Assembly (NCBI GenBank): GCA_017557195.1
Contig: JAFZAL010000085.1
Span: 1 to 48,126 of the forward strand
Source: Thermoguttaceae bacterium
Lineage (GTDB): Bacteria; Planctomycetota; Planctomycetia; Pirellulales; Thermoguttaceae
DNA length: 48,126 bases
Reading direction: 5' to 3'
A program made the translations under genes and the position numbers. Shown here one piece after another: positions 1 through 10,428 of the stretch. The stretch's first letter is position 1. Each line of letters begins with the position of its first letter. Under the pieces are notes generated by a model. That model did not search any database and had not been told where the DNA came from. It worked only from the letters and a program-made list of their open reading frames with translations.

Positions 1-2
1 CA

Positions 3-380
3 ACCACAGCGGTGGGGCTGTTCGGCAGAATGTTTTTCGGATGGCGAAGAACGGAAGACGCTCTGGACAAGGGAACGTCGTACCTCAACGACTGGGGGCC
101 GTCTGACAAAGACATCTATTACAACTACTACGCGACTCTGGTCTTGCGTCATTACGAAGGTCCGCGCTGGCGAACGTGGAACCCGAAAATGCGAGACTAT
201 CTCATCTCCACTCAGGCGCAGACCGGGCACGAGTCCGGGAGCTGGTTCTTTCCCGGCGAACATAACGAAGCCGGCGGTCGTCTGTACGTAACAGCTCTAT
301 GCGCTATGACGCTTCAGGTCTATTATCGATACATGCCTCTGTACCGTCCGGAAACGTTCTATCAGGACGCGTCGGATTAA
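3..380 (+). CDS. Prenyltransferase/squalene-oxidase-repeat protein, C-terminal fragment
   Basis: The open frame runs off the left edge of the window: the frame continues upstream of the GTG at 12, so only the last 120-odd residues are present. The visible part has the aromatic, Gly-rich look of an alpha/alpha-toroid repeat (YYNYYATLVLRHYEG at about residues 40-54, then GHESGSWFF and GGRLYVTALCAMTLQVYYR). This matches the C-terminal end of a protein type common in Planctomycetota, annotated as prenyltransferase/squalene oxidase repeat protein. In that family this end closes the barrel. It is not proven to be an enzyme, and no substrate can be named. It ends at TAA 378-380. No terminator is evident in the 207 bases before the next gene. 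Confidence 0.75.
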   Translation, partial: TTAVGLFGRMFFGWRRTEDALDKGTSYLNDWGPSDKDIYYNYYATLVLRHYEGPRWRTWNPKMRDYLISTQAQTGHESGSWFFPGEHNEAGGRLYVTALCAMTLQVYYRYMPLYRPETFYQDASD

Positions 381-569
381 GGGCAGCAAGGCGGCCGGAA
401 AACGCAAGCGTAACCTTTTCGGGAAGTATAGCGTTCATTGTCCCGCGAAAATCCTTCGCCGCAGTCGAAAAACATTCTGGATCGCGAACGACGTTCCCCC
501 TTGTAATGTGCAGAAATCCTTTTATAATATTTTGTAATAGGAATAGATTATTTTTTTCTTTACTCCCAT

Positions 570-575
570 TATAAT
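570..575 (+). promoter_or_regulatory. Possible -10 element just upstream of the Sel1 lipoprotein gene
   Basis: A perfect TATAAT lies 12 bases before the ATG at 588. No convincing -35 is seen 16-18 bases upstream, where the sequence is T-rich. If it is used, transcription would begin near 582 and the mRNA would be almost leaderless. Weak evidence. Confidence 0.35.
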
Positions 576-587
576 GGAATTTCAAGA

Positions 588-1622
588 ATGACACATTTTT
601 CTAAGAACTGCACTTTAACGATTGCGTTGTTATTTGTCGTCGTTTTAACATCGTGTTCCCCCAACGCTAAAAACAAAAACGAGGAGTCTGAAATCCCAGA
701 AGTAACAATCACAGAGCCTGAAATCGCGGAAGCTGAAATCGCGGAAGCTGAAATCGCAGAAGCTGAAGTTGCGGAAGCCGAAATCACAGAAGCTGAAATC
801 GCAGAAGCCGAAGTTGCAGAAGCGGAAATCACAGAGCCTGAAATCGCAGAAGCGGAAATCACAGAAGTAAATAATGACGAGTCTCCAAGTCCAGAAACGA
901 TAAACGGTTGGCTCAAAGCGGCTGAACAAGGCGATGCTGAGGCTCTGTTTTATCTGGCTAATTGCTATAGTAATGGCAATGGCGTTGAAGAAGACATGGA
1001 AAAAGCGATCAAATTGCTCAGTCAATCGGCAGAACAGGGATTTGCGCCTGCACAGCTCGAACTAGGCAATTGCTTTTATTACGGCAATGGCGTTGACAAA
1101 AATTCTAAAGAAGCGGTAAAATGGTATCTCAAGGCCGCAGAACAAGGCGTTGCAGACGCTCAATGCAATCTGGGCGTTTGCTATGAAAATGGCGATGGCG
1201 TTGACAAAGATTCTGAAGAAGCGGTAAAGTGGCTTCGCAAGGCAGCGGAACAAGGAGACGCTCTGGCGCTATATAATTTAGCGCAATTCTATCATCTTGG
1301 CAACGTCGTTGACAAAGACATGGCGGAAGCGGCAAGATTGTATCGCAAATCGGCTGAACAAGGATATCCGCCAGCCCAGCAAAATATTGGCATTTGTTAT
1401 GCTTTGGGAAACGGCGTTGATAAAGACAAAACAGAAGCGGCAAAATGGTTCCGCAAAGCGGCTGAGCAGAATTTTGCTGAAGCTCAATTCAATCTCGGCG
1501 TGTGTTATCTTTTTGGCGAAGGCGTTAAAAAAGACGCCGAAGAAGCTGTAAAATGGTTTCGCAAAGCAGCCTCACAAGGAGACGCAAAAGCTATTGACAT
1601 GCTGAAAAAACTAGACAAATAG
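588..1622 (+). CDS. Sel1-repeat lipoprotein with Glu-rich spacer
   Basis: A 344-residue predicted lipoprotein. A hydrophobic signal peptide ends in the lipobox LTSC with the lipid-attachment Cys at residue 23. Residues about 37-100 are a low-complexity spacer of E-I-A-E-A-type pentads, encoded by degenerate 15-bp repeats. From about residue 105 come six 36-residue Sel1 repeats plus a partial seventh, each with the pattern GDAxAQxxLGxCYxxGxGVxKDxxEAxKWxRKAAEQ. Sel1 repeats are alpha/alpha solenoids that usually mediate protein-protein contacts; here the protein is presumably anchored in an envelope membrane with the acidic spacer as a stalk. No catalytic residues are expected or seen. No operon partner is evident: the next gene is convergent. 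There is no Shine-Dalgarno sequence before the ATG. Confidence 0.88.
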   Translation: MTHFSKNCTLTIALLFVVVLTSCSPNAKNKNEESEIPEVTITEPEIAEAEIAEAEIAEAEVAEAEITEAEIAEAEVAEAEITEPEIAEAEITEVNNDESPSPETINGWLKAAEQGDAEALFYLANCYSNGNGVEEDMEKAIKLLSQSAEQGFAPAQLELGNCFYYGNGVDKNSKEAVKWYLKAAEQGVADAQCNLGVCYENGDGVDKDSEEAVKWLRKAAEQGDALALYNLAQFYHLGNVVDKDMAEAARLYRKSAEQGYPPAQQNIGICYALGNGVDKDKTEAAKWFRKAAEQNFAEAQFNLGVCYLFGEGVKKDAEEAVKWFRKAASQGDAKAIDMLKKLDK

Positions 1623-1694
1623 AACGACAACTGACGTAAACCGTCAAAGACAAATACGGGAATAACCCAATCTTTTCAAAACTCATTGGACAAG

Positions 1695-1714
1695 GCGGCG
1701 CCTAATGGCGCCGC
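1695..1714. terminator. GC hairpin between convergent genes
   Basis: An 8-bp perfect stem (GCGGCGCC / GGCGCCGC) with a TAAT loop lies between the Sel1 gene and the convergent symporter gene. On the plus strand it is followed by a short T run (TCCTTTT), so it could end the Sel1 transcript. The T tract is weak; it may act in both directions. Confidence 0.55.
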
Positions 1715-1735
1715 AATCCTTTTGCAACAGCTTCT

Positions 1736-2959
1736 TTACTCTTTCAACTCTTCCCCTTCCGAGCGCGCAATATAGACGGCGCAGCAGGTGTCGCCGTAGA
1801 TGTTGACTGTGGTTCGGGTCATGTCGAGAATGCGGTCGATGGCGAGAATGACGCCAAGTCCTTCCAATGGAAGACCAACAGCGCGAAGCGCAATAGCTGT
1901 CATAACAAAACTTGCCATCGGGATGCCCGCTGTGCCGGCGGCGGCAAGCATGACAAGCGTTACCATAATAACCTGGTCTGACAGAGAAAGCGGCAGTCCG
2001 TAAGCCTGTGACAAGAATATAACGATAACGCATTCATACAGAGCCGTCCCGTTCATGTTAAGCGTCGCGCCCAAAGGGATGACAAATCCGGACGTCTGTC
2101 GGGAAACGCCGGAGTTCTTTTCCAGACATTCCATCGAAAGGGGAATGGTCGCGTTGGACGTGGCTGTCGAAAACGCCGTCAGCAGGCTTGGAAGCATGTT
2201 GACCATGTGACGAATCGGATTGACTTTGGCGAAGACAATCAAAACAATCGACAGCGTAATAAAGAAATGGAATCCCATCCCTAAAAAGCTGGTCAGCATG
2301 AACATGCCCAGGGAACTGGCGGCTTGCACCAGTTTGTCGGAATCGCCGGCGTATTTGGCGCACTGAACGGCTATAAGTCCAAAGACGCCAATCGGCGCCA
2401 GTCGAACAACCAGAAGCGTCATCTGCATCATCAGTTCAAAGCACGAACGGAAAAAATTCTTGAGCGTTTGAGCGTTTGACGACGGTATGGAATGAATGAG
2501 CGTTCCCGCCAGAAAAGCGAAAAAGATTACAGGAAGCATGTTGCCCTTGGACATATCCTCAACGACGTTGTTGGGAATCATGTTCATCAACAGTTCGACA
2601 AACGATTTCTGCTGCGCCTGAATCGCCTGAATATCTTCGAGGTTTGTCGGCATTTCAAGCCCCACGCCCGGACGAAGAATTGTAACAAATACCATGCCGG
2701 TCAGAATCGCCAGAAGCGTCGTGCAGGCGTAAAAACCGATAGTTTTGAAACCCATTCGTTTAAGAGCTTCCCCGTCTGGAAGGTTGCCTATTGCGGAAAT
2801 AATCGAACAAAATATCAGCGGCAAAACCAGCATGTTAAGCAGCCGAAGGAACAGCGTCCCCGTCCAGCCAACGTATCCGACATACGGATAAAACCAAATG
2901 CCGAAAACAATTCCGAGAACGATTGCAATCAAAATCTGCCAATGCAGAGCAAGTTTCAT
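1736..2959 (-). CDS. Dicarboxylate/amino acid:cation symporter (DAACS/SDF family)
   Basis: A 407-residue inner-membrane secondary transporter of the glutamate/dicarboxylate symporter family (GltP, GltT, DctA relatives), which couples uptake of acidic amino acids or dicarboxylates to Na+ or H+. It starts with a hydrophobic helix (residues 7-25) and is hydrophobic throughout. Re-entrant loop HP1 is seen as AFSTATSNATIP (262-273). The TM7 motif is NMNGT at 301-305, where most family members have NMDGT; the Asp normally takes part in cation binding. HP2 is AAAGTAGIPMASF (339-351), and TM8 carries DRILDMTRTTVNIYGD (375-390). Length and order fit a complete protein. It is monocistronic and convergent with the Sel1 gene. 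Substrate specificity cannot be read, and the Asp-to-Asn change may alter ion coupling. Confidence 0.9.
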   Translation of the reverse strand: MKLALHWQILIAIVLGIVFGIWFYPYVGYVGWTGTLFLRLLNMLVLPLIFCSIISAIGNLPDGEALKRMGFKTIGFYACTTLLAILTGMVFVTILRPGVGLEMPTNLEDIQAIQAQQKSFVELLMNMIPNNVVEDMSKGNMLPVIFFAFLAGTLIHSIPSSNAQTLKNFFRSCFELMMQMTLLVVRLAPIGVFGLIAVQCAKYAGDSDKLVQAASSLGMFMLTSFLGMGFHFFITLSIVLIVFAKVNPIRHMVNMLPSLLTAFSTATSNATIPLSMECLEKNSGVSRQTSGFVIPLGATLNMNGTALYECVIVIFLSQAYGLPLSLSDQVIMVTLVMLAAAGTAGIPMASFVMTAIALRAVGLPLEGLGVILAIDRILDMTRTTVNIYGDTCCAVYIARSEGEELKE

Positions 2960-3162
2960 AATAGTTTAGGGGGTAGGGAATGGAAGGTTGTCAATCAGCT
3001 AAGCTGTCAAATAAACATTAGTTCTATTGTATCCAAATTTCAATAAAAGTAAAGACGGAGAAAATCGATTAAACGGATAAAATTTTCTTTTCGATTATCG
3101 GCGTTTTTTTGACGATTTCTGACGTTCAAGCCCTTGTAAGAACGCCCTAAAAGCCATATAAT

Positions 3163-3250
3163 AAGTGGTAAGTTGTAAGTGGTAAGCGATTAGGACGCAA
3201 GCGCTGCTCATACTTACCACTAACTACTTACCACTAACCACTAACCACTT
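3163..3250. repeat. Heptad-arm element (GTAAGTG dialect) between divergent genes
   Basis: Left arm of 7-bp units AGTGGTA/AGTTGTA (3163-3186), GC-rich core with GACGCAAGCGCTGCTC, then a right arm of TTACCAC/TAACCAC units (3211-3250) that is the reverse complement of the left. It sits between two divergently transcribed genes and ends 13 bases before the next start codon, so it is not simply a terminator. Confidence 0.85.
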
Positions 3251-3263
3251 AAAATACGCTCAA

Positions 3264-5177
3264 ATGCGAATTACAATATCAATATTCCTGACAACGTTTT
3301 TTATTTACGGCTTTGCTTTGGCGCAAGAGGACGAAGCCCCTTTTCCGATTCTGCCGGAAGAATTGGAAGCGGCGGAGCCTTTAGACGATACTGAAGCATC
3401 GGAAACGCCCAATGAGTCGGAAGACGTTCAACCGTTAACAGACGACGCGGAAGAAGCCGTTCCGGATAAAACGCCGTCGGATCCGTCTGAACAGGAAGAC
3501 GAACAAACGGATCAGCCTATGCTGCCAGAGGGTATTTCCGAAGAAGAAGCGCGCTGGGCGAACTGGTCGGACTGGGATAACGTAGGCGTGAAAAATGATA
3601 ATGCCAACAAAGCGCCTCAACAACAGGAATTAATCGCTCCGCAAACGGAAGAAGACGCTTTTGTTGACCAGTCGCACGCCATGGACAAGTCGGCGGTTCC
3701 AATCTTTAACGAGAAACTCGACGCAACGCGACAAATAAGCGCGGAACCGGAAATGGCAGACCCGTTTGAACAGGCGCTTGATCAAAATAATGAAGACGTT
3801 CAAACGCAAGACGATAATCAGGAAGAAAACGTTACAGATAACAACGATTTCCAGACAACTGACAACGATCAAAACGTCAACCCGCCTTCGTCCAATAACC
3901 CGCAACAGTCTGTTACAGATTTAATTGACGATGCAACGGCAGAATCCGAATCCGCTTTGCCGCAAAAAACTCGTTATATGGAATCGTTTTCTTTGCGTCA
4001 GGACAAGCCGGCGAAAATAAACAACCGCATTTCCAGCGTTATTGAAAAGATTAAAGTCGTTCGGCGTCAATATTTTGACAAACAGCTCAATACGCAAGAC
4101 AATTCTCCTTTTGAAGCCATGATGTCCGTTTGCGCTTTTGGCTGTTACACGTCTATTCTCTACACCCCTCAAAACGAGAAATTCAATACGGCGGGGGCTC
4201 TGTGCTGGAATTACCCCATGTGCGAGACTTCCATTTTAGCGGTCAACCAAAACCCCAAAGCGGTAAACAGCGCTCAGTTTTCCAAAAATCGAACGGGAAA
4301 GCCGCTCTTTATGACCCGCTATCCTCATGGACGCTTAACCACCGTTCCGATGAACAATTCCGGCGTCGTTTTCCCCTACATCGGCTACTGTCAGCAGGAG
4401 CGAAGCGGCGAGTTCCTCTCCATGCTGGCGATTGCCAGAGTTTCGGTCGATTACGAGTTTACGCCCCGCATGCCGATGGATATAGACGTTCTTATCGCCA
4501 ACGAGGGAGATTCTCCAGACTCTTCTTCTCCTGCCGTTCGCTCTTCCGGATTGACGTTTACCGTTGCCGACCTTGCGTCAGACGCGATGCTCAACTGCCG
4601 CGGCGGAGACATGTCCGCTCTGTTGACCAGTCTGGCTTATTACGCTCCTCGGGAGAGTTGGAAAAACGCCTGGAGCGAAGAGTGGTCGGTGTTGAAAATT
4701 CTCGACCATGAACTCAAACGAAAAGTCAATCTGTCCGATTCTGATTCAACAGATCGTCTTTACGGCTTGACGTATGCGCTCAGGCGCCGGTTGGCGTTTG
4801 ACGACAAGCGTTTGGAAATTCAGTACGCTATTGTCGACGAATACCTGGAACGAATGAAAGACTTTGCTCTTTCGATTCAGAATGAAGACGGTTCTTTTAA
4901 CGGCGCGTTTTTTACCCGAAAGGGAAAAAGCCGGAACCCGGACGACGATTTCGCCGCGACGGCGCATTTCGCCCGATGGCTGACAATTCTCTATCACAGC
5001 AGCGCTTTAGACGACCCTCGACTGACGAAAATGATCGAGTTTCTCGTTTCCGAACTCGAACAGCGGCTGGAAAGCTGGAACCCGTCGGAGATGTCACAAA
5101 AAGACGTCCGCGCCGTTGCCTACGCTTTGCAGGCGATTGCTATCTATCAACAGCGCTGGGCGGCGAAAAGCAATTAG
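3264..5177 (+). CDS. Secreted acidic protein of unknown function
   Basis: A 637-residue protein with a clear signal peptide (cleavage likely after FALAQ, residue 21). Residues 22-220 are low-complexity and very rich in Glu, Asp, Gln and Asn, probably disordered. The rest (about 230-637) looks folded and helical. It contains FGCYTSILYTPQNEKF and paired Cys residues, then repeated hydrophobic helices including SFNGAFFTRKGK and HFARWLTILYHSS near the end. The last third resembles an alpha/alpha-toroid of the kind found in other large planctomycete proteins, but I do not recognise the family. Its neighbours are unrelated (a divergent symporter and convergent gyrB). No Shine-Dalgarno sequence is seen. 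It could be a periplasmic binding or scaffold protein; function unknown. Confidence 0.75.
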   Translation: MRITISIFLTTFFIYGFALAQEDEAPFPILPEELEAAEPLDDTEASETPNESEDVQPLTDDAEEAVPDKTPSDPSEQEDEQTDQPMLPEGISEEEARWANWSDWDNVGVKNDNANKAPQQQELIAPQTEEDAFVDQSHAMDKSAVPIFNEKLDATRQISAEPEMADPFEQALDQNNEDVQTQDDNQEENVTDNNDFQTTDNDQNVNPPSSNNPQQSVTDLIDDATAESESALPQKTRYMESFSLRQDKPAKINNRISSVIEKIKVVRRQYFDKQLNTQDNSPFEAMMSVCAFGCYTSILYTPQNEKFNTAGALCWNYPMCETSILAVNQNPKAVNSAQFSKNRTGKPLFMTRYPHGRLTTVPMNNSGVVFPYIGYCQQERSGEFLSMLAIARVSVDYEFTPRMPMDIDVLIANEGDSPDSSSPAVRSSGLTFTVADLASDAMLNCRGGDMSALLTSLAYYAPRESWKNAWSEEWSVLKILDHELKRKVNLSDSDSTDRLYGLTYALRRRLAFDDKRLEIQYAIVDEYLERMKDFALSIQNEDGSFNGAFFTRKGKSRNPDDDFAATAHFARWLTILYHSSALDDPRLTKMIEFLVSELEQRLESWNPSEMSQKDVRAVAYALQAIAIYQQRWAAKSN

Positions 5178-5187
5178 CAATTATGTT

Positions 5188-5299
5188 GTGAGTGCATAGT
5201 GCGTAGTGCATAGTGCATAGTGAGGGGAGCGCTTTGCGTACTATGCACTAGGCGCTAAGCGCTAAGTACTACTGCCTACTGCCTCTTGCCTACTGCCTA
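5188..5299. repeat. Heptad-arm element (GTGCATA plus TACTGCC dialects)
   Basis: Left arm of GTGCATA/GTGCGTA units (5188-5221), core GAGCGCTTTGCG, one matching TATGCAC unit, a GCGCTAA pair, then four TACTGCC/TCTTGCC units (5267-5299) with no partner on the left. It lies between two convergent genes. The arms are therefore only partly matched. Confidence 0.8.
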
Positions 5300-5301
5300 A
5301 A

Positions 5302-7896
<2,595 letters not shown>

Positions 7897-7899
7897 TTA

Positions 7900-8032
7900 G
7901 TTGCGAGTGGCGAGTGGAGAGTTGCGAGTGGTAAGTGAGAGTGCATAGTGCATAGTGCGTAGTGCATAGTGGGGGGAGCGCTTTGCGTCCTAAGTACTAG
8001 GTACTATGCACTAAGTACTTACCACTAACAAC
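7900..8032. repeat. Nested heptad-arm element in the gyrB leader
   Basis: Three dialects occur in order on the left: GCGAGTG (7901-7930), GGTAAGTG, then GTGCATA/GTGCGTA (7940-7970). The core is GGGAGCGCTTTGCGTCC. The right side runs in mirror order: TATGCAC, then ACTTACCAC, then TAACAAC. It lies between the gyrB start codon and the predicted gyrB promoter, so it should be transcribed as part of the 5' leader. Confidence 0.88.
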
Positions 8033-8059
8033 CCAATCTATACTATATATTAATAGAAT

Positions 8060-8087
8060 ATTATACCATTTTAAGAGGATTTTTCAA
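8060..8087 (-). promoter_or_regulatory. Sigma-70-type promoter for gyrB
   Basis: Read on the minus strand: TTGAAA (-35, 8087-8082), 16-base spacer, TATAAT (-10, 8065-8060) preceded by TGG, an extended -10. It implies a leader of about 160 bases that contains the heptad-arm element. Confidence 0.65.
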
Positions 8088-8151
8088 GGGCAGACCAGCC
8101 CAAAATCCCCGGATTTTCAACGGATTTTTCAAGGTTTTTTCGAAGGGGTTT

Positions 8152-8224
8152 GGGGAGCGGACATTGTCCGCGAAAAATAAAAAAGATTGTTTGTTGGCGG
8201 GTAATACCCGCCCCCCGTAAAAAA
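8152..8224. repeat. REP-like twin-palindrome element, copy 1
   Basis: Two palindromes, GCGGACATTGTCCGC and GGCGGGTAATACCCGCC, are separated by an A/T-rich spacer and flanked by GGGGA and CCCCCGTAAAA. It is almost identical to copy 2 at 8308-8378. The arrangement resembles BIME/REP pairs. Confidence 0.85.
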
Positions 8225-8247
8225 ATTCCGCCGACGATTCGCTCCCG

Positions 8248-8275
8248 TTGACAAATCGTTTCAAATGGGTATGAT
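8248..8275 (+). promoter_or_regulatory. Sigma-70-type promoter for pyrE
   Basis: TTGACA (8248-8253), 16-base spacer, TATGAT (8270-8275). It lies between the two twin-palindrome copies, so copy 2 falls within the predicted pyrE leader of about 120 bases. Confidence 0.65.
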
Positions 8276-8307
8276 ATAGATTATAGAGCGGCAAAAAAAT
8301 TGTTTCC

Positions 8308-8378
8308 GGGGAGCGGACATTGTCCGCGAAAAATAAAAAAGGTTGTTTGTTGGCGGGTAATACCCGCCCCCCGTAAAA
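8308..8378. repeat. REP-like twin-palindrome element, copy 2
   Basis: Same two palindromes and same spacer as copy 1, in the same orientation, about 85 bases further on. It ends 27 bases before the pyrE ATG. Confidence 0.85.
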
Positions 8379-8405
8379 TTTAACCCCTAACCACATACAT
8401 TGGTC

Positions 8406-8969
8406 ATGAACTACGACCCGATTGCATTAAAGCAGTTAATTAAAAACAACGCGTTGAAGTTTGGCGACTTCATTCTCGCCAGCGGCAAGAAAGCCAAGTA
8501 CTATTGCGACAGCAAGCAGGTAACTCTCGATTCCGAGGGTCTGCGGCTGGTCGGAGAGGGCATGCTGGAAATTGTCAACTCTCTGCCGTTCCCGATTCAG
8601 GCGGTTGGCGGGATGGCAATCGGAGCCGATCCGATTACCGCGTCCGTTCTGTGCGCCGCCGCCGGGCAGAAAAAGCCCCTTAAAGGGTTTATGGTTCGGA
8701 AAGAAGCCAAAGACCACGGCACGCAGAAGTTCCTCGAAGGTCCCGTCAAGCCGGGCGACGAAGTCGTGATTGTCGAAGACGTCGTTACGACGGGCGGTTC
8801 GTCCCTGAAAGCAATTGAACGCTGCAACGAGTTCGGTCTGAAAGTCAAGGCGGTTATCGCCATTCTCGACCGCATGGAAGGCGGACGCGAAAACTTTGAA
8901 GCCGCCGGATACCCGCTTTACAGTCTGTTTACGATCCTCGACTTCGGTCTGACGCCGCCGAAGGAGTAA
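8406..8969 (+). CDS. pyrE: Orotate phosphoribosyltransferase
   Basis: Transfers the phosphoribosyl group of PRPP to orotate, giving orotidine 5'-phosphate in pyrimidine synthesis; cytoplasmic. The PRPP-binding signature VVIVEDVVTTGGS is present, as are the loop VRKEAKDHGT (catalytic Lys and His of the flexible loop) and ALKFGDFILASGKKAKYY near the N-terminus, typical for PyrE. I chose ATG 8406 (187 residues) over an upstream TTG at 8400, because MNYDP is a more natural start and nothing favours TTG. The length is slightly short of E. coli PyrE (213) but normal for many bacteria. There is no Shine-Dalgarno sequence. It diverges from gyrB and has its own promoter. No other pyr gene is adjacent. 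Confidence 0.95.
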   Translation: MNYDPIALKQLIKNNALKFGDFILASGKKAKYYCDSKQVTLDSEGLRLVGEGMLEIVNSLPFPIQAVGGMAIGADPITASVLCAAAGQKKPLKGFMVRKEAKDHGTQKFLEGPVKPGDEVVIVEDVVTTGGSSLKAIERCNEFGLKVKAVIAILDRMEGGRENFEAAGYPLYSLFTILDFGLTPPKE

Positions 8970-8970
8970 A

Positions 8971-9060
8971 GAGGGAGTAGGGAGTAGGAAGTAGGGAGTA
9001 GTTTTTAAATTCGCCGAAGGCGAATTACTATTCCCTATTCCCTATTCCCTATTCCCTACT
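8971..9060. repeat. Heptad-arm element (GGGAGTA dialect) between convergent genes
   Basis: Left arm GGGAGTA/GGAAGTA units (8973-9001), a TTTTTAA stretch, core TTCGCCGAAGGCGAA, right arm TATTCCC/TACTCGG units to 9060. The last unit supplies the stop codon of the minus-strand gene that ends at 9056. Confidence 0.88.
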
Positions 9061-9952
9061 CGGCTGCAAAGCCGGTAAGGATGCCTGTCGATCCGAGGTA
9101 GTCCGCCAAAGCATGCGTTGCGCCCACCTGATTGGTTACGTTGTAAATCGTAACCTTTTCTTTTTGTGAAGCGGGAACGCCAGCAACGCCGTCTCGTCCC
9201 ATGGCTTCCGTCTGTCTGTCTGGCGTAACGAAACGATACCATTTCAAACCGGTGTCAACGCAGTTGACCGTTAAACAGCAGCGCGTTTGACATTCCAGAG
9301 CTTTCTCCCTGCCGTAGACAAACGCGTAAGTCGGAACGGCGGGGGCGATAAGCAGCGATTGAATCTTCCCGGACGTTCCCGGCGCGGTTTTGCCGTAAAC
9401 CTTTCCGCCGGAAAGAAGCTGACAAGCTCCTAACGCTGTGTTCGCTCCAAAGCTGTATCCAATGAGGCGAATTTCGGCGCTTTCTGGAGCGGATTGAAGA
9501 AAATGAGCCAGATAAAAGCTCTCCCATTGACTGCGCTGTTCAGCGTTCGTCGCGTCCTGACGCATCGGCGCGCCGGTTCGAGCGGAATTCCAGAACCAGA
9601 CAACGAGCTTGTAGTTCTTGTCCTTAATAACTCTGTTGAGATACTGACAAATAAGCTTGCCGTCGTTAATCGCGTCGTTTCTGTCCGTCTGATTCCCATG
9701 AATAAAAATAAACGTCTTGCAATCTTCAGAACCCTTCCAGATGGCGTCTTTGTCGGTCGAAGTCCAGCCCGTTGACGTCTCCACGACGGCGCTAAAGCCC
9801 GCATCCATCTGTTCCGGAGTTGTACAACCGCTGTGTCTATAAGAATCGACAACGTAAAATTCTTCCGCATAAGCAAAACACGACGCAAAAAGAACTGTCA
9901 GCGCCGCGGCGGCGCTGAAAAGACGCTTGGCAAAGGCAATATAATATTGCAT
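9056..9952 (-). CDS. Secreted alpha/beta hydrolase
   Basis: A 298-residue protein with a signal peptide (cleavage after AYA, about residue 29). The alpha/beta-hydrolase core is visible: FIFIHGN at 81-87 (oxyanion-hole loop after strand 3), the nucleophile elbow LIGYSFGA with Ser167, and a candidate catalytic His280 in GATHALADYL. Six or more Cys residues, with a cluster CQTRCCLTVNC (221-231), suggest disulphides in the periplasm or outside the cell. Esterase, lipase or acyl-transfer activity cannot be told apart. The stop codon TAG is formed by the adjacent heptad array. It converges with pyrE and diverges from the small lipoprotein gene. No Shine-Dalgarno sequence is obvious before the start. 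Confidence 0.82.
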   Translation of the reverse strand: MQYYIAFAKRLFSAAAALTVLFASCFAYAEEFYVVDSYRHSGCTTPEQMDAGFSAVVETSTGWTSTDKDAIWKGSEDCKTFIFIHGNQTDRNDAINDGKLICQYLNRVIKDKNYKLVVWFWNSARTGAPMRQDATNAEQRSQWESFYLAHFLQSAPESAEIRLIGYSFGANTALGACQLLSGGKVYGKTAPGTSGKIQSLLIAPAVPTYAFVYGREKALECQTRCCLTVNCVDTGLKWYRFVTPDRQTEAMGRDGVAGVPASQKEKVTIYNVTNQVGATHALADYLGSTGILTGFAAE

Positions 9953-9990
9953 GATTATTCCTTTCGATTGGTTAATATTTGTTGAATGAG

Positions 9991-10134
9991 AGCTTAGCGC
10001 TTAGTAGTTAGTAATTAGCGCTTAGCGCTTAGGAATAAAGGCGCAAAGCGCTCCCCTCACTACGCACTACGCACTATGCACTACGCACTATGCACTATGC
10101 ACTATGCACTATGCACTATGCACTATGCATTATA
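9991..10134. repeat. Heptad arrays (GCGCTTA left, TATGCAC right)
   Basis: Left side GCGCTTA/GTAGTTA units (9992-10031), core GGCGCAAAGCGCTCCCC (reverse complement of the core seen at 5222 and 7972), then at least ten TACGCAC/TATGCAC units to 10130. The two sides are different dialects and would not pair well. The right array is the longest and most regular in the window. Confidence 0.85.
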
Positions 10135-10407
10135 CTCTTTTCGACAATCAAATCAACGCCGGTTCGACATAAATTTAACGATTTTAACGATTGTAAGGGC
10201 GTTTTTTGTCAAAGAGGTTTGATTAATTCAAGGTCAGGAGAACGACAGAGCAAAAAAAATCGCTTTTTTTCGAAAAATCGGACTTTTTTTTTCGCCGTTT
10301 CAAAATTGTAAGCTATAGATTAGATGTAACTCTAACGGGTGGAAACGCCCGTATGAAATTAAAATACTTTTGGTTCTGGCGCAGTACTTTTTAGTCTGAC
10401 GCTGTAC
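10135..10407. other. Intergenic stretch upstream of the small lipoprotein
   Basis: An A/T-rich stretch of about 270 bases without a credible gene; open frames here start inside the repeat array. It includes a short GGGTGGAAACGCCC inverted repeat near 10338-10353 in the likely leader. No clear promoter is seen. Confidence 0.4.
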
Positions 10408-10428
10408 GTGAATAAGGAGTGTACCCCA

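Noticed and set aside
2492..3046. 184-codon plus-strand open frame
   Set aside because: It lies opposite the symporter gene, is full of Asn/Gln/His without domain character, and is a shadow of the real minus-strand frame.
3163..3250. CRISPR array
   Set aside because: The units are 7 bp, contiguous and without unique spacers, and no cas genes are present.
8061..8396. 111-codon minus-strand open frame with an internal duplication
   Set aside because: The duplicated peptide comes from the two copies of the twin-palindrome element; the frame also covers both promoters.
10090..10311. 73-codon plus-strand open frame starting MHYALCTMHYALC
   Set aside because: The N-terminal peptide is a translation of TATGCAC repeats; the remainder has no protein character.
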